A stretch of DNA of 64,000 bases from Clostridiales bacterium (GTDB lineage: Bacteria > Bacillota > Clostridia > Christensenellales > CAG-314), in assembly GCA_003537755.1 (NCBI GenBank), contig DPQS01000029.1, positions 28,493 to 92,492 on the forward strand. Direction: 5' to 3'. Shown here piece by piece: positions 54,452 through 63,885 of the stretch. The translations under genes were made by a program, and so were the position numbers. The notes beneath the pieces were generated by a model, which searched no databases, had not been told where the DNA came from, and saw only the letters and a list, made by a program, of their open reading frames with translations. How positions within the stretch are numbered: position 1 is the stretch's first letter; every line of letters starts with the position of its first letter.

Positions 54452-57244
54452 ATGAAAAGAAAATTGATTGGCACATTGTTGGCGATTATGCTTGTGGCTT
54501 CGTTGTTTGCGCTTATCGCATGCGAAAAACCCGCCTACAACGTAACCGTTACAGAAAGTGCGCACGGCAAAGTGACGGCGGACCTGTCTACCGTTACCGC
54601 CGATGGCAGCGTAACGCTTACCGTAACGCCCGACGAAGGCTACATGCTTGACGAGCTTAAGGTAAACGACGCCAAGGTTGACGTTACCGGCAACACCTAC
54701 GTTGTTGCAAACGTGTCTGCCGACGTAACGATTACGGCAACATTCAAGGCTGTTACCGTGACTGTGTCCTTTAACGTTGCGCCCACGCAAAGCAAACAAG
54801 TAACCTACGGCTCTGTTTACGGCGAACTGCCTGCTCCCGTCGGACAAACCGGACAACGCTTTGTCGGTTGGTACACGCAGGAAAACGGCGAAGGAACCAA
54901 GGTGGAAGCTACAACCGCCGTTACCGCAACGAAAGACCACACCTTGTACGCATTGTTCACCGACAAGTACCTTGTAACGTTCAACTACACTTCGGGCAGC
55001 GGTCGCGAAGAAACTCGTCTTGTTGCGTACAACACGGCAATAGGAGACTTGCCCACCGTTCAGCCGCCTGTGGCAAGCATATTGTACGGATGGTTTGTCG
55101 GCGAAACCAAGATTGATAAGGATTACCTTGTTACCGATGACATCACGGTTACGGCAAGCTACATTACGGCAGAACTGTCTCTTAAACAAGGTTCCGGCAC
55201 TACTGCAATCGCAGGCTTTGCCGAAGCCACCGACAACAGCTACCCCGAAGTGAATGTAGTTGTCAAAATCGACGGCGAAGTAAAGGAAGTTGCCGTTACG
55301 TTGGAAACCACCGACAGCGCAATTGCTACAGTCGACGGCGGCAGAGTTACAGCCGTTGCCGACGGTGAAGTGCAAATCATTGCCAAGTACAACGGCGAAG
55401 AAATTGCCCGTCTCGATGACAAAATCACATGTCGCAGTTATGCCGGCTACACAGCCGTTGCCGACAAGGCAGGTTTCCTTGCAATCAAGGACAACAAAGC
55501 AGGCAAGTACTATCTTACAGCCGACATCGACCTGGAAAACGCGGCAATGTGGGACGTAGACAACGGCTACAAGCCCCTGTTCGATGTGTTTACGGGCGTA
55601 ATCGACGGTCGCGGCCACAAAGTAAGCAATGCGGTTGCTCACCCGTCGGGTTGGTTCCAGGGTATGTTTACCGAAATGAAAGGCGTAGTGCGCGATATCG
55701 CTCTTGTCAACTTCTACACGGAAACAGGCAAGGCTGCCGGTAACGGTGTGTTCGGCAACGTCAAGGGACTTGTGGAAAACGTGTATCTCGATTACAACGT
55801 TCGCTTCTCGGGCGTTCAGGAAAACCACGCGGTTGCGCCGCTTGCTTCCTATGTGGAAAACGGCGGTATTCTCAGAAACATTGTTGTCAACATGCGTACC
55901 GCAAGCAATCAATACGTTGACGCGGCGGCGATTGCTTTCTCCGCACAAAGCTGGGGCGGCAAGGTGGAAAACGTATTTGTAATGACAAACGGCAAGTCCG
56001 TATCGGCAACAATCAGCGGCGGCTTGTACTACAAGGAGGCAGCAGAAGGCGTCGGCGACGGAATTACCAAAAACAGCGGAACATATCTGTACACTTACAG
56101 TATGCTTAGCAGCGAAACCGAGGACATCACCAAGCTCGATTCGTCGGTGTGGTCGGTACGTGAAGGCGCAGTGTACTTCCACAACACCCTTGCTCTTGCG
56201 CCTACTCCGGAGTACGACATTGTGTACAACGGCGGCAACATCGTCAAGGAATACGAAACAGAACTGCCTACTGCGGAAATACTCAACATTGTATTTTTGC
56301 ATAACACGGCAAAGATGGACGAAGTGCCGACGGGCGCAACCTTTACTTCCACCAAGGAAGATGTTGCAATTGTGGGTGTAGACGACGAAGGCAATGTGTT
56401 TGTCCGCTACAACGGCGCAGGCACAACCACAATTAAAGTCACAATCGGCGAAGTGGAAGTGTCTTTTGACATCACTCTCAACCAAATCGTTCACATCGCA
56501 TCGGCGGAAGATCTTCGCACCAAGATGCCCACCAGTCTTAACAGCGTAATAGTACTTGACAACGACATCGATTTGCAAATGAGCACGGTTAAGGGCGGTG
56601 ACGATTGGAGCAGTTTCGGTACATTTACCGGCACGCTTGACGGACAAGGACACAAGATTTCCAATTTCTACGTAGGTAATGGTTGGAGCGGCGGCTTCTT
56701 CTTCGCCATGAAAGGTACTATCAGAAACATCGCTTTTGTCAATGTAAACAGTCCTTCCGTAACGGCGAATACCGCCAACGGATTGTTTGCTACGCTTGAC
56801 GGCGGTGCCGTACTGGAAAACGTGTACATCGATTACGTGTTCAATGCAAACGGCAGTGTAATCGGCAGTGACCTCAACTATGTTGCCGCAGGACCGGTTT
56901 GCGGACCTATATTCTCGGCAACGGTAAACAACGTAATCATCAACATTCGCTTCAAGGAAGGTTTCGACTTTGCCAACATCGACAAAATCGGCGCAATCAC
57001 TGGTAAGGCTTGCTCCTGGGCGTCAAAGGTGAGTAACGTCAAGGTTATCGTCAACGCGGACGTTAATCTGAAACTCTCTTACGCCGACGCGGTAGAAAAC
57101 GACGGCGTTCAGAAAACGTGGACAAACTGCGCGACATACACAAACTACGCCGCGCTAAAAGCAAGCGATTTGTCGGCGTTTAACGCAAGCGTGTGGAATT
57201 TTGCCGACGACGGATTGACCTTTGGCGAAAACAAAGTACTGTAA
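54452..57244 (+). CDS. InlB-repeat/beta-helix surface lipoprotein (cassette B)
   Basis: 930-aa lipoprotein (ALIAC, Cys24). The first 240 residues hold an unusual-sequence repeat (VTESAHGKVTADLSTVTADG) and Listeria-Bacteroides-type repeats (YGELPAPVGQTGQRFVGWYT). Two beta-helix-like modules follow, each with DID then LDG/IDG-GHK (FTGVIDGRGHKVSNA; FTGTLDGQGHKISNF), separated by BIg2-like sequence. It occupies the slot filled in cassette A by the cadherin-like lipoprotein but shares little with it beyond the repeat type, so this position has been replaced or diverged. Ribosome binding site AAGGAG. Glycan binding or adhesion is inferred. Confidence 0.82.
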   Translation: MKRKLIGTLLAIMLVASLFALIACEKPAYNVTVTESAHGKVTADLSTVTADGSVTLTVTPDEGYMLDELKVNDAKVDVTGNTYVVANVSADVTITATFKAVTVTVSFNVAPTQSKQVTYGSVYGELPAPVGQTGQRFVGWYTQENGEGTKVEATTAVTATKDHTLYALFTDKYLVTFNYTSGSGREETRLVAYNTAIGDLPTVQPPVASILYGWFVGETKIDKDYLVTDDITVTASYITAELSLKQGSGTTAIAGFAEATDNSYPEVNVVVKIDGEVKEVAVTLETTDSAIATVDGGRVTAVADGEVQIIAKYNGEEIARLDDKITCRSYAGYTAVADKAGFLAIKDNKAGKYYLTADIDLENAAMWDVDNGYKPLFDVFTGVIDGRGHKVSNAVAHPSGWFQGMFTEMKGVVRDIALVNFYTETGKAAGNGVFGNVKGLVENVYLDYNVRFSGVQENHAVAPLASYVENGGILRNIVVNMRTASNQYVDAAAIAFSAQSWGGKVENVFVMTNGKSVSATISGGLYYKEAAEGVGDGITKNSGTYLYTYSMLSSETEDITKLDSSVWSVREGAVYFHNTLALAPTPEYDIVYNGGNIVKEYETELPTAEILNIVFLHNTAKMDEVPTGATFTSTKEDVAIVGVDDEGNVFVRYNGAGTTTIKVTIGEVEVSFDITLNQIVHIASAEDLRTKMPTSLNSVIVLDNDIDLQMSTVKGGDDWSSFGTFTGTLDGQGHKISNFYVGNGWSGGFFFAMKGTIRNIAFVNVNSPSVTANTANGLFATLDGGAVLENVYIDYVFNANGSVIGSDLNYVAAGPVCGPIFSATVNNVIINIRFKEGFDFANIDKIGAITGKACSWASKVSNVKVIVNADVNLKLSYADAVENDGVQKTWTNCATYTNYAALKASDLSAFNASVWNFADDGLTFGENKVL

Positions 57245-57417
57245 ACAAATCTCTGTCGGGCGGTCAACCGACTGACAATTGACCGGACAAACCGACGTTG
57301 CGACAATTGCCGCAGCGTCGGGATATGTCGCGGCGCAGGTAAACTACTGCAATGCGGCAAATAAAAACAGAACCAATAAACCACGAAAAATGTAATTACT
57401 AAAAGGAAGTTTTTGTT

Positions 57418-59412
57418 ATGGTTTTGAAAGATAAAAGATTGCCGAGTTATCCGCTGATGGTCAAGGACCCGTATTTTTCCTTCTGGATGCCTGCCGACGA
57501 TCCGACGGAATCGGATGTGGCTTTTTGGCACGGCGAGCCTAAACCGTTTGCGGGGGTTTTGACCGTCGACGGCAAGGAGTACCGCTTTTTGGGTAAGGGA
57601 GAGCAACCTGCGCTCAGGCTTGTCCAAACGGAAGTGACGGCATTCGACACAATCTACACGTTTGACGGCGACGACTTCACGTTTGCGGTGGATTTCTTTT
57701 CGCCGCTGCCGCCGAGCGACCCGAGCACGATGTCCCTGCCTGCCGTGTACGTCAACTACACGTTTACAAGCAAAGTCAGCCACGATGTTTCGGTAAGCCT
57801 GGCAATGGAGGAACGCGCTTGTTTCGACACCTGCCGCAAGGAAGAACGAACGGAAGAAATGCGTGTAAACAAATACGTTTTGCCTTGTTGTCAGACTGTT
57901 TCGATGGGGCTTTTGCGTCAACTTCCGCTGTCCAACAGCATGGACGAAGTCGGCGCGGACTGGGGATATATTTATCTTTGCGGACAAACCGCAGACAGCG
58001 TCAAGAGCGACCGCGTGTGGACAACCGTACGCAACGACCACAACGGCGCAAATAATGTCAGCGATTTTTTTGTGGTGGCGTTCGATGACATAATCTCTAT
58101 TTTTTACTTCGGACAGTATTTGCCCGACTACTGGCAACGCAACGGCAAAAATATCTTTGACGTGATAGCCCACGCCTACTCTGCTCGTAGCGAAATTTTG
58201 CATACGTGTCAACAATTTGAACACAAATTGCTTGCCGACGCGGCGTGCTACTCCGACGATTACCTGCTTACGTTGTATGCTTCGGTACGTCAATCGGTTG
58301 CCGCGCACAAGCTTGTGCAGGACAAGGACGGCAACTTGCTGTTTCTGTCCAAGGAGTGTAACAGCGACGGTTGCATTGCCACCGTGGATGTCACCTATCC
58401 GTCCATGCCGATGTATCTGTTGTACAATCCCGAGTTGGTCAAGGGAATGATTTTGCCGATATTCAAGTTTGCGCGCATGGCTGTGTGGAACAAGCCTTTT
58501 GCTCCGCACGACGTGGGCATCTATCCATATTGTCTCGGACAGTACTACGCCGTCAAAAACGGCAGCGAGTGTCGCGATATGACGGTGCACAGTTGGATTG
58601 CGCCCGAGGTGTTGCCGTTCTACTACCAACTGCCGGCAGATTACGACTTGTTTGACTTCAATCGCCAGATGCCGGTGGAGGAAAGCGGCAACATGATCAT
58701 TGTCACCTGGTTGTACTACGCAGTCAGCGGCGACAAGCAGATTCTGGAAGAAAACTTCGACTTGTTCGAAACGTGGGTCAAGTACCTTGTCCGGTACGGA
58801 CTTGTGCCGGACTGCCAATTGTGTACCGACGACTTTGCAGGGCATCTGGACAAAAATGCCAACCTTGCCGTCAAGTCCATTGTCGGTATGTATTGCTTTG
58901 CCAAGATGGCGGAGGCGTTGAACAAACCCGATCTTGCGGCGGAGTACTACGCATTGGCGCGTAACTATGCCGGGCAGTGGAAGACGTTGTACAACGACGG
59001 TGACCACACTATGTTGTGTCTGGACAATCACGATTCGTACAGCCTCAAATACAACATGGCAATCGACAAATTGCTGGGGGCAGGCTTGTTTGACGACGAT
59101 ATCGTGGACAAGGAGTTGCGCTACTACGACAAGGTTGCAGGCAAGTACGGAGTGCCGCTGGACACGCGCAACACCTACACCAAGACCGACTGGATGTTGT
59201 GGGTGGCTGCGCTGGGCGACAATACGGAAGTGAACAAATATGCGTCGTACATAGTCAACTTTTTTGCCGACACAACTCAGCGAGTTCCTTTCTCCGATTG
59301 GATTGACACCAAAGAGCCAAAGTATTATACTTTCCGTAACCGCACCGTGCAGGGCGGATTGTTTCTGCCTATACTCAAGGCACAGTGGAGTGAACTATGC
59401 AAAACAAAATAG
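57418..59412 (+). CDS. Glutaminase A-like (DUF4965/DUF1793) protein
   Basis: 664 aa, no signal peptide. The N-terminal beta domain begins PLMVKDPYFSFWMPADD. The C-terminal helical barrel ends with YGVPLDTRNTYTKTDWMLWV and PFSDW, segments typical of the fungal/bacterial glutaminase-A family (DUF5127, DUF4965, DUF1793). The barrel resembles those of many glycosidases, so a carbohydrate substrate is quite possible here; the glutaminase name is by homology only. Ribosome binding site AAGGAAG. Overlaps the next gene by 16 bp. It heads the enzyme set after cassette B. Confidence 0.8.
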   Translation: MVLKDKRLPSYPLMVKDPYFSFWMPADDPTESDVAFWHGEPKPFAGVLTVDGKEYRFLGKGEQPALRLVQTEVTAFDTIYTFDGDDFTFAVDFFSPLPPSDPSTMSLPAVYVNYTFTSKVSHDVSVSLAMEERACFDTCRKEERTEEMRVNKYVLPCCQTVSMGLLRQLPLSNSMDEVGADWGYIYLCGQTADSVKSDRVWTTVRNDHNGANNVSDFFVVAFDDIISIFYFGQYLPDYWQRNGKNIFDVIAHAYSARSEILHTCQQFEHKLLADAACYSDDYLLTLYASVRQSVAAHKLVQDKDGNLLFLSKECNSDGCIATVDVTYPSMPMYLLYNPELVKGMILPIFKFARMAVWNKPFAPHDVGIYPYCLGQYYAVKNGSECRDMTVHSWIAPEVLPFYYQLPADYDLFDFNRQMPVEESGNMIIVTWLYYAVSGDKQILEENFDLFETWVKYLVRYGLVPDCQLCTDDFAGHLDKNANLAVKSIVGMYCFAKMAEALNKPDLAAEYYALARNYAGQWKTLYNDGDHTMLCLDNHDSYSLKYNMAIDKLLGAGLFDDDIVDKELRYYDKVAGKYGVPLDTRNTYTKTDWMLWVAALGDNTEVNKYASYIVNFFADTTQRVPFSDWIDTKEPKYYTFRNRTVQGGLFLPILKAQWSELCKTK

Positions 59413-61241
59413 TTTTTGTACCGCAACCTAAAAAAGTCGTTTACCAAAACGGCTTTTTGCCTTTTGAAGGCTTTGTTTTGGCGCAACGCAAGGTTTTTGG
59501 CGGACATACGTTGACCGGGTTGCAACCGTTTATTGCGGCAAACGGCGTTACGCTTGCTGCACAACAAAATGCCGCATTAGGGTCGCAAGCATACGTCATT
59601 ACCGTAGACAAGACGGGCGTGACGGTGCAGTATGCTACGCAGACAGGATTGCATTACGCCGTGCTTACTCTTTTGCAGGCGGCTAAGCAGTGCAAGGGAA
59701 AACTTCCTTTTATGTGCGTGCATGATGAGCCGGACTTTGTCAGCCGCGGCTTTATGCTGGACATTTCGCGTAATAAGGTGCCTACGCTTGCCACGCTCAA
59801 AAAACTTGTCGACTATCTGTCCGACGTCAAGGTGAACATGTTGCAGTTGTATGTCGAAGGGCGTTCTTTCTACTACCCGTCCAAGGCGGAGTGTTACTCG
59901 CGCCCCGACGATTATCTTACCTCCGCCGACATAGTCGCGCTTAAAAAATACGCCGAACAACGCTTTGTTTCGCTTGTGCCGTGCGGCAACTGCTACGGAC
60001 ACATGACTTATTGGCTCAATCAGCCGCAGTACAACCGTCTTGCCTATTCGCCGAACGGTTTCGATTGGAGCAAGGACGGCTTGCATTGCCCGGCAGGCAC
60101 GTTGAACCCTGCCGACCCCGACAGTGTACGGTTTGTCAGAGGCTTGTTTGATGACATGTTGCCTGCTTTCGGCAACGCGGGATTGTTCAACATCGGCGGC
60201 GACGAACCGTTTGACACCATTTACGGCGAACATGCGCTCGACGACGACGGCGAAACCTACTTTTCCTACATGCAACAAATTTGCGCCGACGTGCGTAGCC
60301 GCGGACTGACCCCCATGATGTGGGGCGACGTGGCGCACAACCACCCCGACAAAATAGACCGTCTCGGCGATGTGGTGTACCTGGAATGGCACTACGACAA
60401 AGGCTTGTTTAACGATGAGTGTTGTCGTGTGTATGCGCAAAAGGGTGCGCGGTTTTACGTGTGTCCGTCGTCGGGGCTGTACAGCTCGGTGACGGGCAAG
60501 ACGGACAACATGCTTGCCAACATCGCCGAAGCGGCGTACTACGGCAAAAAGCACGGCGCGGAAGGAATGCTCAACACCGATTGGGGCGACGGAGCGTCAA
60601 GTCAAAGTTTTGTTTCGAGCGTGTATTGTCAGGGCGTTGCGGCGTGCTACTCCTGGAATGCAACCTGTTTTGACGACGGTGAGTTGCAACAGTGGTTGAA
60701 CGACAATGTGTACGGGTGCAATCTGTCGGCAATTGTTGCCGACCTTGGCAGATACGTCAATTTGCAAAAGCAGAAGATGAACATGATTCCGTTTTTGTTC
60801 AGCGCACTGTATATTCGCGGACTGGACTGCATGCAGGTGGACTACGACAACTATTCCGACCCGTTGGCATTTTTCCGCCGTGACGAACTGTTGACCACCG
60901 ACGAGAGTAACGACACGCAGGCATTTCTGGATGACATCAGGGCGCGACTCGACAGCGTGGACAACGGCAATCTGTATTGCGCCGAAGCTCGCTATGCGCT
61001 GGACATGCTGACGTGGGCGGTTATGCACACGCGAGTGTGTCGCGGCTTGCGCAACGACAACCCCGACGTGGGACTTGTGCGTCAAACGGCGGATTTTGGT
61101 GAAAAATGCGTATTGCAACACAAGCAGGTATGGTTTGCGCGCAACAAGCGCAGCGACTACGCAAAGGCGTCGTTCAGGTGGACAAGATTGGTAAAAAAAT
61201 ACAGACAGTTGTTGTCGGAATTGACTGCAAAAAGGAAATGA
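59397..61241 (+). CDS. GH20 beta-N-acetylhexosaminidase
   Basis: 614 aa, cytoplasmic. The N-terminal beta domain is followed by a TIM barrel with SRGFMLDISRNKVPTLATLK and the classic GH20 catalytic motif FNIGGDEPFD (Asp269-Glu270). Unlike the GH20-like protein at 36593, it keeps the canonical GGDE. Substrate-assisted catalysis would release terminal GlcNAc or GalNAc from imported glycans. It overlaps the previous gene by 16 bp, so the two are co-transcribed. Confidence 0.9.
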   Translation: MQNKIVFVPQPKKVVYQNGFLPFEGFVLAQRKVFGGHTLTGLQPFIAANGVTLAAQQNAALGSQAYVITVDKTGVTVQYATQTGLHYAVLTLLQAAKQCKGKLPFMCVHDEPDFVSRGFMLDISRNKVPTLATLKKLVDYLSDVKVNMLQLYVEGRSFYYPSKAECYSRPDDYLTSADIVALKKYAEQRFVSLVPCGNCYGHMTYWLNQPQYNRLAYSPNGFDWSKDGLHCPAGTLNPADPDSVRFVRGLFDDMLPAFGNAGLFNIGGDEPFDTIYGEHALDDDGETYFSYMQQICADVRSRGLTPMMWGDVAHNHPDKIDRLGDVVYLEWHYDKGLFNDECCRVYAQKGARFYVCPSSGLYSSVTGKTDNMLANIAEAAYYGKKHGAEGMLNTDWGDGASSQSFVSSVYCQGVAACYSWNATCFDDGELQQWLNDNVYGCNLSAIVADLGRYVNLQKQKMNMIPFLFSALYIRGLDCMQVDYDNYSDPLAFFRRDELLTTDESNDTQAFLDDIRARLDSVDNGNLYCAEARYALDMLTWAVMHTRVCRGLRNDNPDVGLVRQTADFGEKCVLQHKQVWFARNKRSDYAKASFRWTRLVKKYRQLLSELTAKRK

Positions 61242-61242
61242 T

Positions 61243-61302
61243 ATGAAAAACAGCGAGTATCGATTGATGCATAATCAGCCGCCGTCACAAGCCGAGGCTT
61301 GA
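61243..61302 (+). pseudogene. N-terminal gene remnant after the GH20 gene
   Basis: One base after the GH20 stop, an ATG preceded by AAAGGAAATG opens 19 codons (MKNSEYRLMHNQPPSQAEA, then TGA). The sequence resembles the start of GH95-type fucosidases and related enzymes, but the reading then stops and the following bases are not coding. It may be the stump of a deleted gene; the family call is tentative. Confidence 0.35.
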
Positions 61303-61311
61303 CCACCATTT

Positions 61312-61344
61312 AGTTACAGCCACAAATAGTTTATGGCTGTAACT
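61312..61344. repeat. Perfect 11-bp inverted repeat
   Basis: AGTTACAGCCA at 61312-61322 and TGGCTGTAACT at 61334-61344, loop 11 nt, with no T-run. It lies between the gene stump and the GH32 gene and may mark a rearrangement or act as a weak terminator. Confidence 0.45.
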
Positions 61345-61381
61345 CTAATCGTGCACGCTCGGGTGCCAAAAATTATTAGAG

Positions 61382-62827
61382 ATGATTAAACCTATGAAAA
61401 AAGATTACTACAAGCCCGTTTACCACTTTTCGGCTTCCGATGGTTGGCTGAACGATCCAAACGGATTGGTGTACTTCAATGGTAAGTACCACATGTTTTA
61501 TCAGTATCACCAAAACTGTCACATAGGACAGCCCGATCGCGTACAGTGGGGACATGCCGTAAGTAATGATATGGTAAAGTGGCGCGACTTGCCGGTTGCG
61601 CTTGTACCTGGCGAAAAGTACGACAAGGACGGCTGTTGGTCGGGTACGGCTGCGGTAAAAGACGGCAAGTTGTATTTGTTATACACAGGTTTTGTTCGTA
61701 CAAAAAACGGAAGCAGACAGACTCAATGTCTGGCGTGGTCCGACGACGGGATACATTTTGAAAAGTATGCGAAAAACCCCGTAATAGGATCGGATAAAAT
61801 ACCGAAGTATGCGTCCGTGCAGGATTTTCGCGACCCGGACATTTTCCTTTGCAACGGCAAATACTACGTAGTTGTCGGATCTCATACTAACAGAGGCGTT
61901 CCGCAGGTATTGTTGTACAGTACCGAAAATTTGTTCGATTACGAGTACTGCGGAGTTATGAGTAAGCGTTCCCGTGCGGGTAAGATGTGGGAATGTCCCA
62001 ACTTTGTTCGATTCGGCGAAAAGCAGTCGCTTATCGTGTCGCCTATCGAGTATCCGTCGGACGGCTACAAGTGCGTTAACTTGAATTCCACCGTGTACGG
62101 CGTAGGTAAACTCGATTTTTCGGAGGGCAAGTTTGCAATGGGTTCCTTGCGCGAACTGGACGCGGGGTGTGATTTCTATGCCACAAGATGTATTCAGCTT
62201 GATGACGAAACACCCGTTATGGTCGCCTGGGCGCAAACGTGGGGACGTAAAAACGTCACTATGGACAATGGTTTCGGTTGGGGCGGCGTAGTAACACTGC
62301 CTCGCGTTATGTCGTTGAGTAAAGGAAAAATACGCCAAAAACCTATTTCGGCAATAAGCAAATATTGCAAAAATAAAGTAAAGATAGAGTGTAATTTTGA
62401 CGGGAAAAAGCAATTTGACGGTGTTTCCGGCAGGACGGTAAGACTGAAAGGCAAGGTTTCGTCGCATGGCGCAAACTATTTCAGGATACGGTTCTTTGTC
62501 GGGGACGGATATTACGCCGAGTTTGTTTTCGACACGGTCAACAATGTATGCAAATTCGACCGCTCTGCCTCGCAACATGCGCAAGGCGGCATGGATAATG
62601 ACGAAAACTCCGACAACGGCATACGTTTTGTAGAGTACAGAGGCAAAAAGGGCGAAGTTTCTTTTGACCTGTTTCTGGACAACTGCATTGCCGAATTGTT
62701 TATAAACGGCGGCGCGACAACGGCTACAAACCTTGTTTACAACCCGCAAAACGCCGACGGAATTGAGTTTGAAACGGACGGAGAATGCACACTGTCGCTT
62801 ACCAAGTACGACATTGTTGTCGATTAA
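61382..62827 (+). CDS. GH32 beta-fructofuranosidase-type enzyme
   Basis: 481-aa cytoplasmic GH32 enzyme. All three catalytic motifs are present: WLNDPNGL (nucleophile Asp at about residue 25), FRDPDIF (Asp about 151, transition-state stabiliser) and WECPNF (acid/base Glu about 204). The C-terminal beta-sandwich is complete. It should hydrolyse sucrose, fructans or related fructosides. Neither ATG 61382 nor 61394 has a good ribosome binding site; the first is used here. Codons are more A/T-rich than those of the flanking genes, and it lies behind a gene stump, so it may have been inserted later. Confidence 0.9.
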   Translation: MIKPMKKDYYKPVYHFSASDGWLNDPNGLVYFNGKYHMFYQYHQNCHIGQPDRVQWGHAVSNDMVKWRDLPVALVPGEKYDKDGCWSGTAAVKDGKLYLLYTGFVRTKNGSRQTQCLAWSDDGIHFEKYAKNPVIGSDKIPKYASVQDFRDPDIFLCNGKYYVVVGSHTNRGVPQVLLYSTENLFDYEYCGVMSKRSRAGKMWECPNFVRFGEKQSLIVSPIEYPSDGYKCVNLNSTVYGVGKLDFSEGKFAMGSLRELDAGCDFYATRCIQLDDETPVMVAWAQTWGRKNVTMDNGFGWGGVVTLPRVMSLSKGKIRQKPISAISKYCKNKVKIECNFDGKKQFDGVSGRTVRLKGKVSSHGANYFRIRFFVGDGYYAEFVFDTVNNVCKFDRSASQHAQGGMDNDENSDNGIRFVEYRGKKGEVSFDLFLDNCIAELFINGGATTATNLVYNPQNADGIEFETDGECTLSLTKYDIVVD

Positions 62828-62843
62828 AAATCGTAAAAAATTT

Positions 62844-63692
62844 ATGTGGAAACAGAAACTGTGCCTTGCCACAAACGAACAATTCGGCGAGGCGGAAGAA
62901 CGACAAATAGAACTTATTCGCGCGGCAGGATTTGACGGCTTTTTCTGTATGTACGCCGACGGCAAAGATCTTGGCTCGGTGCGACGGATTGCCGATAGTT
63001 GCGGCGCGTACTTCCAGTCGGTGCACGCGCCCTTTGTGTCAATGCGTAAATTATGGTACCCCGGCGACAATACGCCTGCTGCAGTCGATGAACTGCTGCA
63101 TTGCATACGGGACACGGCAAATGTCGGAGTGTCGACGGTAGTTATGCATGCGTTTATCGGATTTGACGACCACGTGCCAACACAACAGGGCTTGGACAAC
63201 GTGAACTTTCTTGTGGACGAAGCCAAGAGGTGTAACGTGCGTCTTGCATTTGAAAACACCGAGGGTGAAGAGTACCTTGCGGCAATTATGCAGGCTTTTG
63301 GCGACCGTCCGTACGTCGGTTTTTGTTGGGATTCGGGACACGAGATGTGCTATAATCACAGCCGTGACATGCTTGCGCTGTATGGCGACAGGCTGTTTTG
63401 TACGCACCTCAACGACAACCTTGGCATAAGCGACTTCGACGGCAACACTACCTGGCTTGACGACCTGCACTTGTTACCCTACGATGGAATTGCCGATTGG
63501 CACACTTTTGCCGAACGACTGGTTGGCACCGGCTACAGCGGCGAGTTGACTTTCGAACTGAACACACGCAGTAAACCCGACCGTCACGACAACGACAAGT
63601 ATGCCGGGCTGCCGCTTGCAGACTACCTGGCGGAAGCCTATGCAAGGGCATGCCGCTTTGCAACGGAAGTGCGGAAAGCTTCCCGGATGTAA
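62844..63692 (+). CDS. Xylose isomerase-like TIM-barrel protein (AP endonuclease 2 family)
   Basis: About 282 aa. Family features: QSVHAPF, AFENTEGEEY, GFCWDSGHE and THLNDNLG, whose Glu, Asp and His residues form the usual metal site. Members are sugar-phosphate isomerases, epimerases or dehydratase-like enzymes, so a role in processing a released monosaccharide is likely. I chose ATG 62844 because an ATG at 62733 would overlap the GH32 gene by 95 bp with unrelated sequence. No good ribosome binding site is visible. It follows GH32 by 16 bp, probably the same transcript. Confidence 0.82.
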   Translation: MWKQKLCLATNEQFGEAEERQIELIRAAGFDGFFCMYADGKDLGSVRRIADSCGAYFQSVHAPFVSMRKLWYPGDNTPAAVDELLHCIRDTANVGVSTVVMHAFIGFDDHVPTQQGLDNVNFLVDEAKRCNVRLAFENTEGEEYLAAIMQAFGDRPYVGFCWDSGHEMCYNHSRDMLALYGDRLFCTHLNDNLGISDFDGNTTWLDDLHLLPYDGIADWHTFAERLVGTGYSGELTFELNTRSKPDRHDNDKYAGLPLADYLAEAYARACRFATEVRKASRM

Positions 63693-63698
63693 GGCGCG

Positions 63699-63721
63699 GA
63701 CGGAACCGACAAAGTTCCGTC
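63699..63721 (+). other. Hairpin after the last gene
   Basis: GACGGAAC, loop CGACAAA, GTTCCGTC. A second, longer pairing (GATAAAC at 63722 with GTTTATC at 63764) follows. No T-run, so it is only a possible terminator. Confidence 0.4.
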
Positions 63722-63885
63722 GATAAACTACAACCGTTATCCGGTAACCGTCAGGTTGCCCCGTTTATCGGGCGGGTTTGCCGATGCCGACCTTCGACAA
63801 GTACGGGCTCGGACGCCTGAATGTCTTTGTCGGAAGTATTTTCTTCAGCCAATGTGCCGAAAATGTTTCCCAAACCGGGAAATTG

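Noticed and set aside
54113..56653. 846-codon ORF on the minus strand
   Set aside because: It is antisense to two clear lipoprotein genes and has biased composition typical of a shadow frame. The same applies to long minus-strand ORFs at 27366-28796, 47013-48482, 51469-53526 and 57145-59031.
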